Below, piece after piece: positions 26,511-35,441 of a stretch of DNA of 64,000 bases; the stretch's first letter is position 1; every line of letters starts with the position of its first letter. Origin of the DNA: CAVQCT01 sp964371785 (GTDB taxonomy: Bacteria; Zixibacteria; MSB-5A5; GN15; FEB-12); the NCBI GenBank assembly GCA_964371785.1, contig CAYJOL010000004.1, positions 248,001 through 312,000 of the forward strand, written 5' to 3'. The notes under the pieces are model-generated. The model made no database searches, was not told where the DNA came from, and saw only the letters and a list, made by a program, of their open reading frames with translations. The position numbers were made by a program, and so were the translations under genes.

Positions 26511-27470
26511 ATGAATATTGTCTTTATGGGCACGCCTGAATTCGCGTGTCCTCCACTCGAACAGGTGTATCACAGCTGTCACCGGCTGTTGGCTGTCGTG
26601 ACCGCCCCGGACAAGCCGGCTGGGCGCGGCAAGAAAGTTACGCCCAGCGATATCGCCCGGGCGGCAACAAAACTCAATGTCCCCATCTTAAAACCTGCCT
26701 CCCTTAAAGACGAGAAGCTCTATGAGCAGCTTAGAAAGTTGGAGCCCGATCTAATAGTTGTGGTAGCCTTCCGGATTCTTCCGGCGAGGCTGTATGAACT
26801 CCCTCGTTTGGGAGCGATAAATATTCACGCCTCCCTGCTGCCCAAATACCGCGGCGCAGCCCCGATCCAGTGGGCGCTGATCAACGGGGAGACCGAAACC
26901 GGCTTAACATCATTTCTTCTCAAGAAACAGGTCGACACGGGGGATATCATTCTCCAGCAACGTGTCGCCATTGAAGATACGGATACTTATGATTCCCTTT
27001 ACCGACGGCTGGCTGAACTTGCCGGTCCATTCCTGATGAAAACGCTGGAAGCCATCGAAAGCGGTCAGGTCGCACCGATGAAACAGGCAGATACCGAAGC
27101 CACGGCGGCGCCTAAGATCGGACCGTTTGATGCTCTCATCGATTTTGGATTCCCGGCGCCAAAAATCAGAAATTTCGTCCGCGGACTTTCCAGTAAGCCC
27201 GGAGCATACACCTTCTTCCGAGATAAGAAAGTCAAAATCCTTTCGAGCGAATTGGCTCAGAACGAAGCCGACCCGCACACCAGACCAGGTACGATTATTC
27301 GAGCGAAGAAAAAACTGGTAGTACAATGCGCCAGGACTGCGCTTGAGCTGACTTGCCTGATTCCCGAAGGAAAGAAACCGATGGACGGTGGTTCGTTTAT
27401 CAACGGCTTCCGGCCGCAGGAAGGGGAATTATTCGGAGAAACCACTCACGGGGAGCGCATCGCGCAATGA
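26511..27470 (+). CDS. fmt: Methionyl-tRNA formyltransferase
   Basis: The 319-residue enzyme starts MNIVFMGTPEFACPPLE and has the catalytic block INIHASLLPKYRGAAPIQWALINGE, with the Asn-His-Asp type active site (Asp in DTGDII). A C-terminal OB-like tRNA-binding domain follows (~210-310). It transfers formyl from 10-formyl-tetrahydrofolate to Met-tRNA. The stop codon overlaps the rng start (ATGA), so translation is coupled. The gap to def is 65 bases. Confidence 0.97.
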   Translation: MNIVFMGTPEFACPPLEQVYHSCHRLLAVVTAPDKPAGRGKKVTPSDIARAATKLNVPILKPASLKDEKLYEQLRKLEPDLIVVVAFRILPARLYELPRLGAINIHASLLPKYRGAAPIQWALINGETETGLTSFLLKKQVDTGDIILQQRVAIEDTDTYDSLYRRLAELAGPFLMKTLEAIESGQVAPMKQADTEATAAPKIGPFDALIDFGFPAPKIRNFVRGLSSKPGAYTFFRDKKVKILSSELAQNEADPHTRPGTIIRAKKKLVVQCARTALELTCLIPEGKKPMDGGSFINGFRPQEGELFGETTHGERIAQ

Positions 27471-29005
27471 AAAAAGAAATTCTAATCAATTCGACTGAGT
27501 ACGAAACCCGCGTGGCGATTCTCGAAGACGATCGACTGGTGGAACTTCAAGTCGAACGCACGGACAACGACCGGATGGTCGGCGATATCTACAAAGGCAT
27601 CATCAAGACCGTGCTTCCGGGAATGCAGGCAGCCTTCGTCGAAATCGGTATGCCCAAAGCCGCCTATCTGCATTCGTCCGATATCGGCAAAGACTACGGG
27701 CCGAGGTTCGACAGCGACGAGTACGATGATGAAGAAGCACCGGCGGAAATCATCCGCAAGCGAAGACGTCAGGGAATCGAGACGGTCCTCAAACGCAACC
27801 AGGAGGTTCTCGTCCAAATCATCAAAGAGCCGATTTCCACCAAGGGACCGCGAATCGCCACCGAAATTTCAATCCCGGGCCGGTTTGTCGTTTTGGTGCC
27901 GGACGATGACCACATTCGGGTGTCTAAACGAATCTCCAACTGGGGCGAAAAGAAGCGGCTCCGCAAAGTCATCTCGCCTCTTCGGCCCGAAGGGTTCGGT
28001 TTAATAGTCCGGACTGAAGCCGAGGGCAAAGAGGAGTCGGACTTCCGCAACGATATCAAACGGCTGCTCAAGTTATGGGCCAAGCTGAAAAAGAAAGCGG
28101 ATTCCTCCAAGGCCCCTTCCCTGATTCACAAAGAAGCAGATATGATTATCTCGATGATCCGGGACATCTTCACCGAAGATGTGCACCGGGTAGTGGTCGA
28201 CTCTAAGGTCGATTACAAGAAGGTCGTCTCGTTCGCTCGACAGGTCGCCCCCAATCTCAAAAGTCGGATAGAGCTATACAAGGGCGACAGTCCCCTGTTT
28301 GATCTGTACAAGGTAGAGACCGAAATTGAGAAGATGCTGGAGCGCAAGGTCTGGATCAAAAAGGGCGCTTATCTTGTCATCGACCAGACTGAGGCGATGG
28401 TAACCATCGATGTCAACACCGGACGGTTTGTGGGAAGCAGCGACCAGGAGACCACGATTTTCCACACCAATCTCGAGGCGGCACGCGAAGCGGCACGCCA
28501 GATACGGCTGCGTGACATTGGCGGCCTGATCATTGTCGATTTTATCGACATGTATAACCGCGAGAATCGCAGGCGATTGTACGAAGAATTCAAAAGCTGT
28601 TTCAAAAACGACCGCGCCAAGGGCGCCATCAACCCGGTGACTGAGTTCGGCATTGTCGAGATGACTCGCGAACGCGTAAGGCCGTCGCATCTGCACTCTC
28701 TTATGGATGCATGCCCCTACTGTTCGGGGCTCGGTCGGGTACTGTCAAAGGAAACGATGGCAACCAAGATTGAACGATGGTTCAAGCGGGCACGGGCAGC
28801 CAAGAAATTTTCCCGCTTCAATCTGGCGATAAATCCGCTCTTGGCTGAATCCATGACCGATAACGGGACAAACAGAGTGACGTCGCTGATGAAAACTCAC
28901 GGGTTTCAGATTAACGTGATTCGTGATACTACCATACCGCTTCAGGAGTACCGGGTGTTTGCCGGCGACTCCAACGAGGAGATTACCGAGCTGTACAAGG
29001 TCTGA
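27467..29005 (+). CDS. rng: Ribonuclease G/E family endoribonuclease
   Basis: The 512-residue protein has the RNase G layout. A split S1 domain lies at ~35-125 (GIIKTVLPGMQAAFVEIGMPKAAYL), and the RNase H-like catalytic core has VTIDVNTG and GGLIIVDFIDM, which supply the metal-binding aspartates. The zinc-link motif is MDACPYCSGLGR (CPxC). It lacks the long RNase E scaffold tail, so RNase G is the better name. It processes rRNA and degrades mRNA. The start ATG 27467 overlaps the fmt stop. An intrinsic terminator follows at 29035. Confidence 0.95.
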   Translation: MKKEILINSTEYETRVAILEDDRLVELQVERTDNDRMVGDIYKGIIKTVLPGMQAAFVEIGMPKAAYLHSSDIGKDYGPRFDSDEYDDEEAPAEIIRKRRRQGIETVLKRNQEVLVQIIKEPISTKGPRIATEISIPGRFVVLVPDDDHIRVSKRISNWGEKKRLRKVISPLRPEGFGLIVRTEAEGKEESDFRNDIKRLLKLWAKLKKKADSSKAPSLIHKEADMIISMIRDIFTEDVHRVVVDSKVDYKKVVSFARQVAPNLKSRIELYKGDSPLFDLYKVETEIEKMLERKVWIKKGAYLVIDQTEAMVTIDVNTGRFVGSSDQETTIFHTNLEAAREAARQIRLRDIGGLIIVDFIDMYNRENRRRLYEEFKSCFKNDRAKGAINPVTEFGIVEMTRERVRPSHLHSLMDACPYCSGLGRVLSKETMATKIERWFKRARAAKKFSRFNLAINPLLAESMTDNGTNRVTSLMKTHGFQINVIRDTTIPLQEYRVFAGDSNEEITELYKV

Positions 29006-29034
29006 TCTCCACGACATTCACCATTCGAGTTTGC

Positions 29035-29066
29035 GGCCGGATGTTCGGGCATCCGGCCTTTCTATT
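29035..29066 (+). terminator. Intrinsic terminator of the yajC-rng operon
   Basis: GGCCGGATG (29035-29043) pairs with CATCCGGCC (29050-29058), followed by TTTCTATTTT. It starts 30 bases after the rng stop codon. Confidence 0.85.
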
Positions 29067-29177
29067 TTCCCAGATTGCCGGAAATTAAGATTAAAACAAC
29101 CTTGTATTGGGAATTCCCCTCGTGAACCTGGCCTTTTTTCCTTTCGCCGGAGCTACATTTCTTTATATTGAGTGCGT

Positions 29178-29816
29178 ATGAACGATGGCAGCGAAATACA
29201 TCATGAAATCGAGATTAAGCTCGATCTGGGATCATTCACCAACTATCTGAAACTCATCGGCTTTCTTGGCCAGATTGACCACGAGGAGAAGCAGATAAAC
29301 AGCTTTTTCGACAGTGAGGATCGTCAACTCTCCAAAGCCGGCTGGGCTTTACGGATTCGGGCAGAAAACAGCCGCGGGTTGGTCACGATCAAGAGCATTC
29401 CCAGCCAAAAAGGTCTGGCGGTAGTGCGGCAGGAAATCGAGGCCGAAATTCCCCGAGGACAGGCTATTGACATTATTCATCTCAGACAGGATGTGATGGC
29501 CCTGCCGGTCATGCCGATCGAGTTCATACGGTCAAAGGTCCGCGACAACCCGCTGAGCCGGTTAGTCCTGTTTGAGAATACCAGACAAAAGAAGGTCTTT
29601 CGCATGGGTGATTCCAACTACCTTCTGGAGGTCGACAAAACCGAATACAACGACGGCTCCGTTGACTACGAACTCGAGCTCGAACTTCAGGACACCACGA
29701 ATCTCGAGACGATCGAGGGCAACCTGATGAAGCTATTTTCATCGCTTGATATTCCATTTATCCACCAGACGCAGAGTAAGTTTCACCGGGCGCTGGAGAA
29801 GGCGCGCATTTACTGA
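29178..29816 (+). CDS. CYTH-domain protein (class IV adenylate cyclase / thiamine triphosphatase-like)
   Basis: The 212-residue protein begins with HHEIEIKLDL, the ExExK motif that names the CYTH fold. Further strands carry WALRIRAEN, VTIKS and YELELELQDTTNLE, which line the triphosphate tunnel. CYTH enzymes hydrolyse inorganic or organic triphosphates, and a few make cAMP; the exact substrate is not readable. I chose ATG 29178; a GTG two codons earlier is possible. TATATT ends 7 bases before the ATG, so the mRNA may be almost leaderless. Confidence 0.85.
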   Translation: MNDGSEIHHEIEIKLDLGSFTNYLKLIGFLGQIDHEEKQINSFFDSEDRQLSKAGWALRIRAENSRGLVTIKSIPSQKGLAVVRQEIEAEIPRGQAIDIIHLRQDVMALPVMPIEFIRSKVRDNPLSRLVLFENTRQKKVFRMGDSNYLLEVDKTEYNDGSVDYELELELQDTTNLETIEGNLMKLFSSLDIPFIHQTQSKFHRALEKARIY

Positions 29817-30074
29817 CGAAGCCGTGGGCTGGGTCCGCTGGCGTGGGCAAAACCATTCTTTCGAAGGCAGAATCAGGTTGCTTGAAACTAATCACACGGA
29901 CCGGATCTCTGCTCAAATCTGCGTGACCGCGCGATTTTTAAACATTGACAGATTTCTCATCACTCCCCGTAATAGAATACTGCGAACAACCTGGTGCATA
30001 GGTATGTTCTATTTGATGGAAAGCGAGTGAATCCCTTAACCACAGGCGCTACCTGCTGAGCGGAGGTAATAAAG

Positions 30075-30833
30075 ATGCTTCGTAGTATCAAAGAAATTAG
30101 AGGTTACAACGTCCTGGCGACCGACGGCGAATTCGGAATAGTCAGTGACATTTTTTTCGATGACTCACAATGGATGGTCAGATATCTCGTTGTCGATACC
30201 GGCGATTGGCACTCCGGAGATAACGTGCTGATCCCGACTACCGCCCTGGAACAGCCCGATTGGGCGGCCAGTGTCTTCCCCGTCAAACTCACCAAGCAGC
30301 AGGTCAAATCCAGTCCGTTGATAGACACCAACGAGCCTGTTCACCGACAACAGGAGATTGCGTTACACCGGCATTTCAAGTGGCAACCATACTGGGTGAT
30401 CGATGGCCTCGAGGGACCTGCCCCCGGACTTTTCGATCCGGCCATGTACGGGCCTGACACAGAAACTCAGCGTGAAGATATTCATCCGGTGGGCGACCCG
30501 CACCTCAGAAGCAGCAAAGAGGTCATCGGCTATCATATCCATGCCACGGACGGCGAGATAGGTCATGTCGACGACTTCGTTGTTGATGATAAAACCTGGC
30601 GCCTTCGGTATATGGTCGGTGACACCCGCAACTGGATGCCCGGAAAGAGAGTTTTGTTGGCGCTTGGCTGGATCAAGGACGTTCGCTGGGAAGACTCCGA
30701 AGTGTATGTCGACCTGACAAAGGGACAAATAGAAAAAAGTCCCGGGTTTGACTCACTGAAATCACTTCATCGGGACTTTGAAGATGAACTGTATAAACAC
30801 TATGGCCGGCCGGGGTACTGGATCAAACTGTAA
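30075..30833 (+). CDS. Protein with two PRC-barrel domains
   Basis: The 252-residue protein is a tandem duplication. LRSIKEIRGYNVLATDGEFG (1-~80) and LRSSKEVIGYHIHATDGEIG (~145-225) each begin a PRC-barrel, the small beta-barrel of photosynthetic reaction centre subunit H and RimM. Each is followed by a short acidic/aromatic segment ending in an H-x-x-F-x-x-x-Y-W-type tail. Such cytoplasmic proteins are often stress-related, but their ligand is unknown. GGAGG lies 8 bases upstream of the ATG. The preceding 258-base gap has an isolated TTGACA at 29945 but no well-spaced -10. Confidence 0.9.
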   Translation: MLRSIKEIRGYNVLATDGEFGIVSDIFFDDSQWMVRYLVVDTGDWHSGDNVLIPTTALEQPDWAASVFPVKLTKQQVKSSPLIDTNEPVHRQQEIALHRHFKWQPYWVIDGLEGPAPGLFDPAMYGPDTETQREDIHPVGDPHLRSSKEVIGYHIHATDGEIGHVDDFVVDDKTWRLRYMVGDTRNWMPGKRVLLALGWIKDVRWEDSEVYVDLTKGQIEKSPGFDSLKSLHRDFEDELYKHYGRPGYWIKL

Positions 30834-30888
30834 CAATCTATCGTACACCCGAGGCTTCGACTAACAGCGACATGTCCGAAACTGCCGC

Positions 30889-32346
30889 TTACTTTCCCGG
30901 TTCGGGCATCTCCTCCGTGATACAGGCAAGTCGTCTGGCAATCTGAACCTTTTCCTCAAGATTCGCGGTCGCCCTGATAACGAGCTTGGCTCCGTCCGGC
31001 GATCCCCCTCCATGCATACAGCCGGGAACGCCCGAACCGAGAGTGCACCATTCGACCAGGCGCGCCGCCCGGGCGCGCGTCTCGGCGGAATGGCGGGCCT
31101 TCATATATTTCTTAATCAGATGACCATATTTCTTCGACTCGAAATCCTGGTACGACGGCATACATCCTGTCTCGGCGATTCCCCCGGCGATATCCTGGGC
31201 GATAACCGATGTCTCATAGGGTAGTGTGGCAACGTGCACCTTGTTCACATTTGACAGCAAGGGGTCACACAACCAGGCGCCCGATGGGTGCTTCTTCCCG
31301 CGTGCCGCGGCGGCGATTCCCATACCGTATGTGGTCTCGTTGTTGACGTACATCTGTACCAGCTTGTCTTTGAAGACCTTTGAGGACAATCCATTGGCGC
31401 GGGCAGTGAGTATTGCCGATCCTATTTTAATGTCACCCTGTCCGGCGACACACCCACCAATGGCGGCTCGATACGGCATGATAAAATAGCCGACCGTCGA
31501 ACCGGTATATTTGGTCTCGCCACACATGAACACCCGTTCCTTGGGCACAAAGACATCCTCAAAAAACAAGAATGCCTGAGTAATGCCACCCTCGGTGACC
31601 GGATTATCAAATCCCTCCTCCTGGTCACGCGTATCATTGGGATGCCGCGTTTCGACAATTGTAAGACCCTCAATGTCCCGGGGTACCACAAACGAGACAG
31701 CGTAATCAGCATCTTCTTCTTTGTACGCCGATCCGGGTAAAACAAAAATCTCATTGGCCGCCGCAACGCCGCAAATCATGAGCTTCGCGCCTCGGACCAC
31801 GATTCCGTCAGCACGCTTCTCCACTACCCGCAGGAACATATCCGGATCTTCCTGTTGCGACGGTTGCTTGGTGCGGTCCCCTTTGGCGTCGGTGAGAGCG
31901 CCTGATATGGTGATATCGTTCTGTTGAGCCTGTTTCAGCCAACTGAGAAAGCGCTGATGGTAATTGGTACCCAGATCCCGGTCCATCTCAAAAGTCGTAA
32001 TGAACATGGCGTTAAGCGCCGACCAACCGGCACACCGTCCACCCGTACATGTCCCTGTCAGATGAAACATCAACCGTTTCATGTCGCTGTTGGCGTACAT
32101 GTCCTCGGCCGATTGGACTATCGAAAGGTAGCGGCTGATGGGCTCGCCGGTAAGATGGGATGTGGTGGTCAGCTTGTCTTTAAGTTTTTCATCGAACGCG
32201 CCCTTGAACGTCCAGGCATGTCCCTCCACCGTGCGGCGCGTGGCCGGGTGAGTGGTGACGTCCTCTATCAACTGGTCAAATTTGTAGATATTGGGGCGCA
32301 TCTGCTTGAGGGAAGCGATATATTGGTCGTAAGTTTTCAGGGCCAT
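30889..32346 (-). CDS. 4-hydroxybutyryl-CoA dehydratase / HpaB superfamily protein
   Basis: The 485-residue protein aligns end to end by eye with 4-hydroxybutyryl-CoA dehydratase (AbfD). Conserved stretches include GTNYHQRFLSWLKQAQ, DPDMFLRVVEKR-DGIVVRGAK and LPYE...AQDIAGG. AbfD uses FAD and a [4Fe-4S] cluster bound by Cys99, Cys103, His292 and Cys299. Here the first pair is CTGGRC (one residue more between the Cys), Cys299 is kept (IGGCVAG), but the His292 position is Tyr. It may be a divergent dehydratase or a flavin-only relative. The ATG at 32346 has GGAG 6 bases upstream. A palindrome overlaps its promoter. Confidence 0.8.
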   Translation of the reverse strand: MALKTYDQYIASLKQMRPNIYKFDQLIEDVTTHPATRRTVEGHAWTFKGAFDEKLKDKLTTTSHLTGEPISRYLSIVQSAEDMYANSDMKRLMFHLTGTCTGGRCAGWSALNAMFITTFEMDRDLGTNYHQRFLSWLKQAQQNDITISGALTDAKGDRTKQPSQQEDPDMFLRVVEKRADGIVVRGAKLMICGVAAANEIFVLPGSAYKEEDADYAVSFVVPRDIEGLTIVETRHPNDTRDQEEGFDNPVTEGGITQAFLFFEDVFVPKERVFMCGETKYTGSTVGYFIMPYRAAIGGCVAGQGDIKIGSAILTARANGLSSKVFKDKLVQMYVNNETTYGMGIAAAARGKKHPSGAWLCDPLLSNVNKVHVATLPYETSVIAQDIAGGIAETGCMPSYQDFESKKYGHLIKKYMKARHSAETRARAARLVEWCTLGSGVPGCMHGGGSPDGAKLVIRATANLEEKVQIARRLACITEEMPEPGK

Positions 32347-32384
32347 GAATCTCTCCAAAAGGTAGTATATTCTGTCCTCTATTC

Positions 32385-32415
32385 CACAATATAAACATTG
32401 TGAAAAATTTAACAA
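32385..32415 (-). promoter_or_regulatory. Promoter with overlapping operator for the dehydratase-like gene
   Basis: On the minus strand TTGTTA (32415-32410) and TATATT (32393-32388) are 16 bases apart. An inverted repeat CACAAT-N6-ATTGTG (32385-32402) covers the -10 box. Binding there would block RNA polymerase, so repression by a dimeric regulator is the simplest reading. Confidence 0.5.
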
Positions 32416-32435
32416 GATAAATCGACATTTGATTT

Positions 32436-32468
32436 GATAAAAAAACCCCGCCGGCAGCGGGGCTTTTA
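32436..32468 (-). terminator. Intrinsic terminator of the haem-domain lipoprotein gene
   Basis: CCCCGC (32446-32451) pairs with GCGGGG (32457-32462). A-rich sequence lies on the left and TTTTATAA on the right, so it can work on both strands. On the minus strand it lies 25 bases past the lipoprotein stop and is followed by TTTTTTTA. Confidence 0.85.
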
Positions 32469-32487
32469 TAATCTATCGGCAGACTGA

Positions 32488-33480
32488 CTACTGCAGCTTG
32501 AGCGTAAAGTTGCCGGTGAACCCGCGTGAGGTCCCACCGGTCAGGAAGTCAATCTGGTCATCGAAAATACCGATCTTCGCGGTAATCGAGGTCTTAGTGG
32601 ACAAGTCTATATCATCCGTCTGGCCGGTGTTCAAGCTCGATGCCAGCACCACCGAATACATTTGGGTACCGGTATTGTACGCCGAGGCGGCGCGGATATC
32701 GAATCGGCTGGCCCGCTGGGTCTGAGCCACTGAGCCCGTGTCCTTAATGTGACGATTGATAATCCAGCCGGGCACCTTCTGTCCCACCGTCCATCCGGTC
32801 GTCTGGGAATAGTCCTGTAGCAAGGAATCCAGCGGAAGAATCGCTCCGTTGAACTCGCTTGTATCGAGATGCACATAGGTCGGCTGGGGCGAGCCGCCGA
32901 TACCAGGGTTATGGGTGGCCACAACCGCCGTGCCGGCATCCGAAGTCAGCACGCCACCAAGAAACTTCATCCCCTCGGCCAAGCCGCCCACGCCTTGAGC
33001 GTCCGTGGTGAGCGCCCGCCAGTTCCAGACATCCCAGCCAAACGTGGTGCCACCATCGAACATTACGTACACCTGGTCTTCGTATTCTACGTCCAGATTA
33101 CTTGTGAAATTCAGCGGAGGACCAACGCTGCTTACGGCATAGTAATCCCGCCATATCGAATTGGTGGCATCGGCAAATCTCAGACGAAGAAACAGACTGT
33201 CATTGCTCACGATAGCCTGAACCGAGACAGTCGCTGAGACCGACGATGTCTTGCCAGCTGTTACTTTCGGGTTTATAATCGACGAGACATTAATGGTGGT
33301 GGCGGTCACGCCGTTCCAGACTGCGTCATCGGAATTCGTAACTGATGGTGAGCCGACGGCAGAATTTGCCGTTACCACCGGTAGTGTTCCTCCGCCCGAA
33401 TCCGATGGATTGCTGCTGCTGCCACAGCCGGAAAAAATCGTCACCATCGCAAGAACCAATAGGGTTGCTATAATTTTCAT
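32488..33480 (-). CDS. Lipoprotein with ethylbenzene-dehydrogenase-type haem-binding domain
   Basis: The 330-residue protein has a lipoprotein signal (MKIIATLLVL...TIFSGC, lipobox Cys near residue 19) and a Ser/Gly-rich linker. A beta-rich domain begins near residue 45 and contains VQAIVSNDSLFLRLRFAD and GWDVWNWRA, as in the EB_dh / cytochrome-c-552-like family that binds haem b in DMSO-reductase-type enzymes. Here it is alone, with no molybdoenzyme nearby. It could be an envelope haem or electron-transfer protein. The start ATG 33480 has AAGGAG upstream. Haem binding is inferred from family only. Confidence 0.75.
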   Translation of the reverse strand: MKIIATLLVLAMVTIFSGCGSSSNPSDSGGGTLPVVTANSAVGSPSVTNSDDAVWNGVTATTINVSSIINPKVTAGKTSSVSATVSVQAIVSNDSLFLRLRFADATNSIWRDYYAVSSVGPPLNFTSNLDVEYEDQVYVMFDGGTTFGWDVWNWRALTTDAQGVGGLAEGMKFLGGVLTSDAGTAVVATHNPGIGGSPQPTYVHLDTSEFNGAILPLDSLLQDYSQTTGWTVGQKVPGWIINRHIKDTGSVAQTQRASRFDIRAASAYNTGTQMYSVVLASSLNTGQTDDIDLSTKTSITAKIGIFDDQIDFLTGGTSRGFTGNFTLKLQ

Positions 33481-33559
33481 GCGATCGGTCTCCTTGTTTG
33501 ATCTATTTTTTCTCAATCAAGATAAGATAATACGGGGAGACTGATTTTGAAAGCGCTTT

Positions 33560-35317
33560 CTAGGCGGTCCGCTTCAGCACAATCATCGTCAAATCATCAT
33601 AGACGTGCGACGGTGCGGCAAAGTTCATGACCGTCGACCGGATAGCTTCTTGAATTTCTACGGAGGTCTTGGTTCGATTCGCCTTGATAGCTTCAATCAG
33701 CCTGTCGAGTCCGAACTCCACTCCGTTGTCGTCGAAAACTTCCACCACTCCGTCCGTGTACAGCACAACCACATCCTCTTTACCCAGATAGAGCGGGCGT
33801 TCCTCGTACTCGGCATCGGCCGTGACTCCCATGACCGGGCCGCCTTCCCGCAGGAATTCTATTTCGCCGTTAGCGCGAAGCAGCACGGGCAAATTGTGTC
33901 CGCAATTGCTGAATGTCAGCACATGATTTTTGGAGTCCAGCACGCCGTAGACAGCCGTGACGAAATTCCCCGGTTCCATCGACTCGCACAGCAGCCGATT
34001 GACCTTCCGGCAAATAGTCCGAATGGAATAGTTGTTGCGGATCTCGGCGATGAGCGAGGCGCGAAACGATGCCATCAGCAGTGCGGCCGGCATTCCCTTA
34101 CCGGACACGTCGCCGATTGCGATTCCCGTCTGACTATCGACGATCTTGATGAAATCATAGTAATCGCCACCGACCTGTCCCGACGGAATATTCACGCCAG
34201 CGATATCATACATTTTGAGTTTGAGGTCAGACTTGGGCAAAAAAGTCTTCTGGATCTGGCGAGCGATATTGAGCTGCTGCAAAAGCCCCTGACTGGCTAT
34301 CATCTGTTCGTGGAGACGAGCGCGCTCGATGGATATGGCCGCCTGGCTGGCGAAGGTTGACACCAGCGAGAGGGCATCGCTGTCGTAGGCATTCAATTCC
34401 TCTGACTCGACATTGAAGACGCCGATAATTTTGCCGTTCAGCTCGATCGGCACCACCATTTCGCTTCGGGTCTGCGGATTCAGGTGGATGTAATTCTCGT
34501 TCTTGGATACATCGTCGACCATGACCGGCTTGCCGGTTCTTGCGACCATTCCGACGAGACCTTGACCGAATTTGAGATGAATATCCGCTTCCGCCTGAGA
34601 GTCGTAGCCGACAGTAAATACGGAATCGATTTCTTCCTTTTCGGGATTAATGATAAAGACCCCGCCGCACTGAAAATCAACTGCCTGTTTGAGCGCGTTG
34701 ATAATCTCTTTAAGCACTTCATCGAGCGACAGCGTGGTGGACAGCTTCTTGCCGATTTCATACAGCAGCGTCTTCTCGAGCGCCTCGCGTTTGGCTATGC
34801 GATACAGGTTCGCGTTGTCGATAGCGACCGCAATCTGGTTTCCCAAACCGACCAGGATATCAAGATCCGTCTCCGTGAATTCGCCGTCTATCTTATTTAT
34901 CGCCTCGATTACGCCGATCATGTGCCCCCGGCCGACCAGAGGAATACTGATAAGTGATTTCATCTGGATGTCGACATTCTTCCACATCTCCGTATCGATC
35001 CGGGAGTCTTCGTTCACATTATTAATAATCACCGGCTCATTGTATTCGGCGACCCAACCTACTACTCCATGCCCCAACTCATGGTAGAATATGTGCATTT
35101 TGCAGTCGGTCATGCAGTTCATGAATCGCACTTTCATGTTAGTGCGATTGTGATCCACCCGAAATACCAACGCCCCTTCGGCATTGACCGCGCTGGCCAC
35201 CAGCCGAAGGACCATTTGAATCAATTCCTCGTAGTCCAGCGTGGAATTGAACATTCGCCCGGCTTCCAAAAGAAGCTTTTCTATCTTGGTCCGTTGTTGC
35301 TTATCTGTTGTTGTCAT
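33560..35317 (-). CDS. GAF-GAF-SpoIIE protein serine phosphatase
   Basis: The 585-residue cytoplasmic regulator has GAF 1 (~25-165), GAF 2 (~185-335), a short helical linker QQLNIARQIQKTFLPK, and a PP2C/SpoIIE phosphatase domain (~365-585) with GGDYYDF and DVSGKGMPAALLMASF, the metal-binding aspartate motifs. Such proteins usually dephosphorylate an anti-sigma-factor antagonist in a partner-switching pathway. No antagonist or anti-sigma gene is adjacent. Ligands of the GAF domains are unknown. It follows the GT-C/TPR cluster on the same strand, 124 bases downstream. Confidence 0.92.
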   Translation of the reverse strand: MTTTDKQQRTKIEKLLLEAGRMFNSTLDYEELIQMVLRLVASAVNAEGALVFRVDHNRTNMKVRFMNCMTDCKMHIFYHELGHGVVGWVAEYNEPVIINNVNEDSRIDTEMWKNVDIQMKSLISIPLVGRGHMIGVIEAINKIDGEFTETDLDILVGLGNQIAVAIDNANLYRIAKREALEKTLLYEIGKKLSTTLSLDEVLKEIINALKQAVDFQCGGVFIINPEKEEIDSVFTVGYDSQAEADIHLKFGQGLVGMVARTGKPVMVDDVSKNENYIHLNPQTRSEMVVPIELNGKIIGVFNVESEELNAYDSDALSLVSTFASQAAISIERARLHEQMIASQGLLQQLNIARQIQKTFLPKSDLKLKMYDIAGVNIPSGQVGGDYYDFIKIVDSQTGIAIGDVSGKGMPAALLMASFRASLIAEIRNNYSIRTICRKVNRLLCESMEPGNFVTAVYGVLDSKNHVLTFSNCGHNLPVLLRANGEIEFLREGGPVMGVTADAEYEERPLYLGKEDVVVLYTDGVVEVFDDNGVEFGLDRLIEAIKANRTKTSVEIQEAIRSTVMNFAAPSHVYDDLTMIVLKRTA

Positions 35318-35441
35318 GCGTCCAAAGTAACCGTTTAGTGTTCAAAGTCAACTTGATTTACTGCTCTTACGAAGCCGCTCACGGCAGGTTGCATTCGATA
35401 ACTCGTGGACACCTAAGAACGCCGGAGTTGGGCTGATTGTT

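Noticed and set aside
29945..29978. Promoter TTGACA ... TAGAAT before the PRC-barrel gene
   Set aside because: The boxes are 22 bases apart, too far for a normal sigma-70 promoter.
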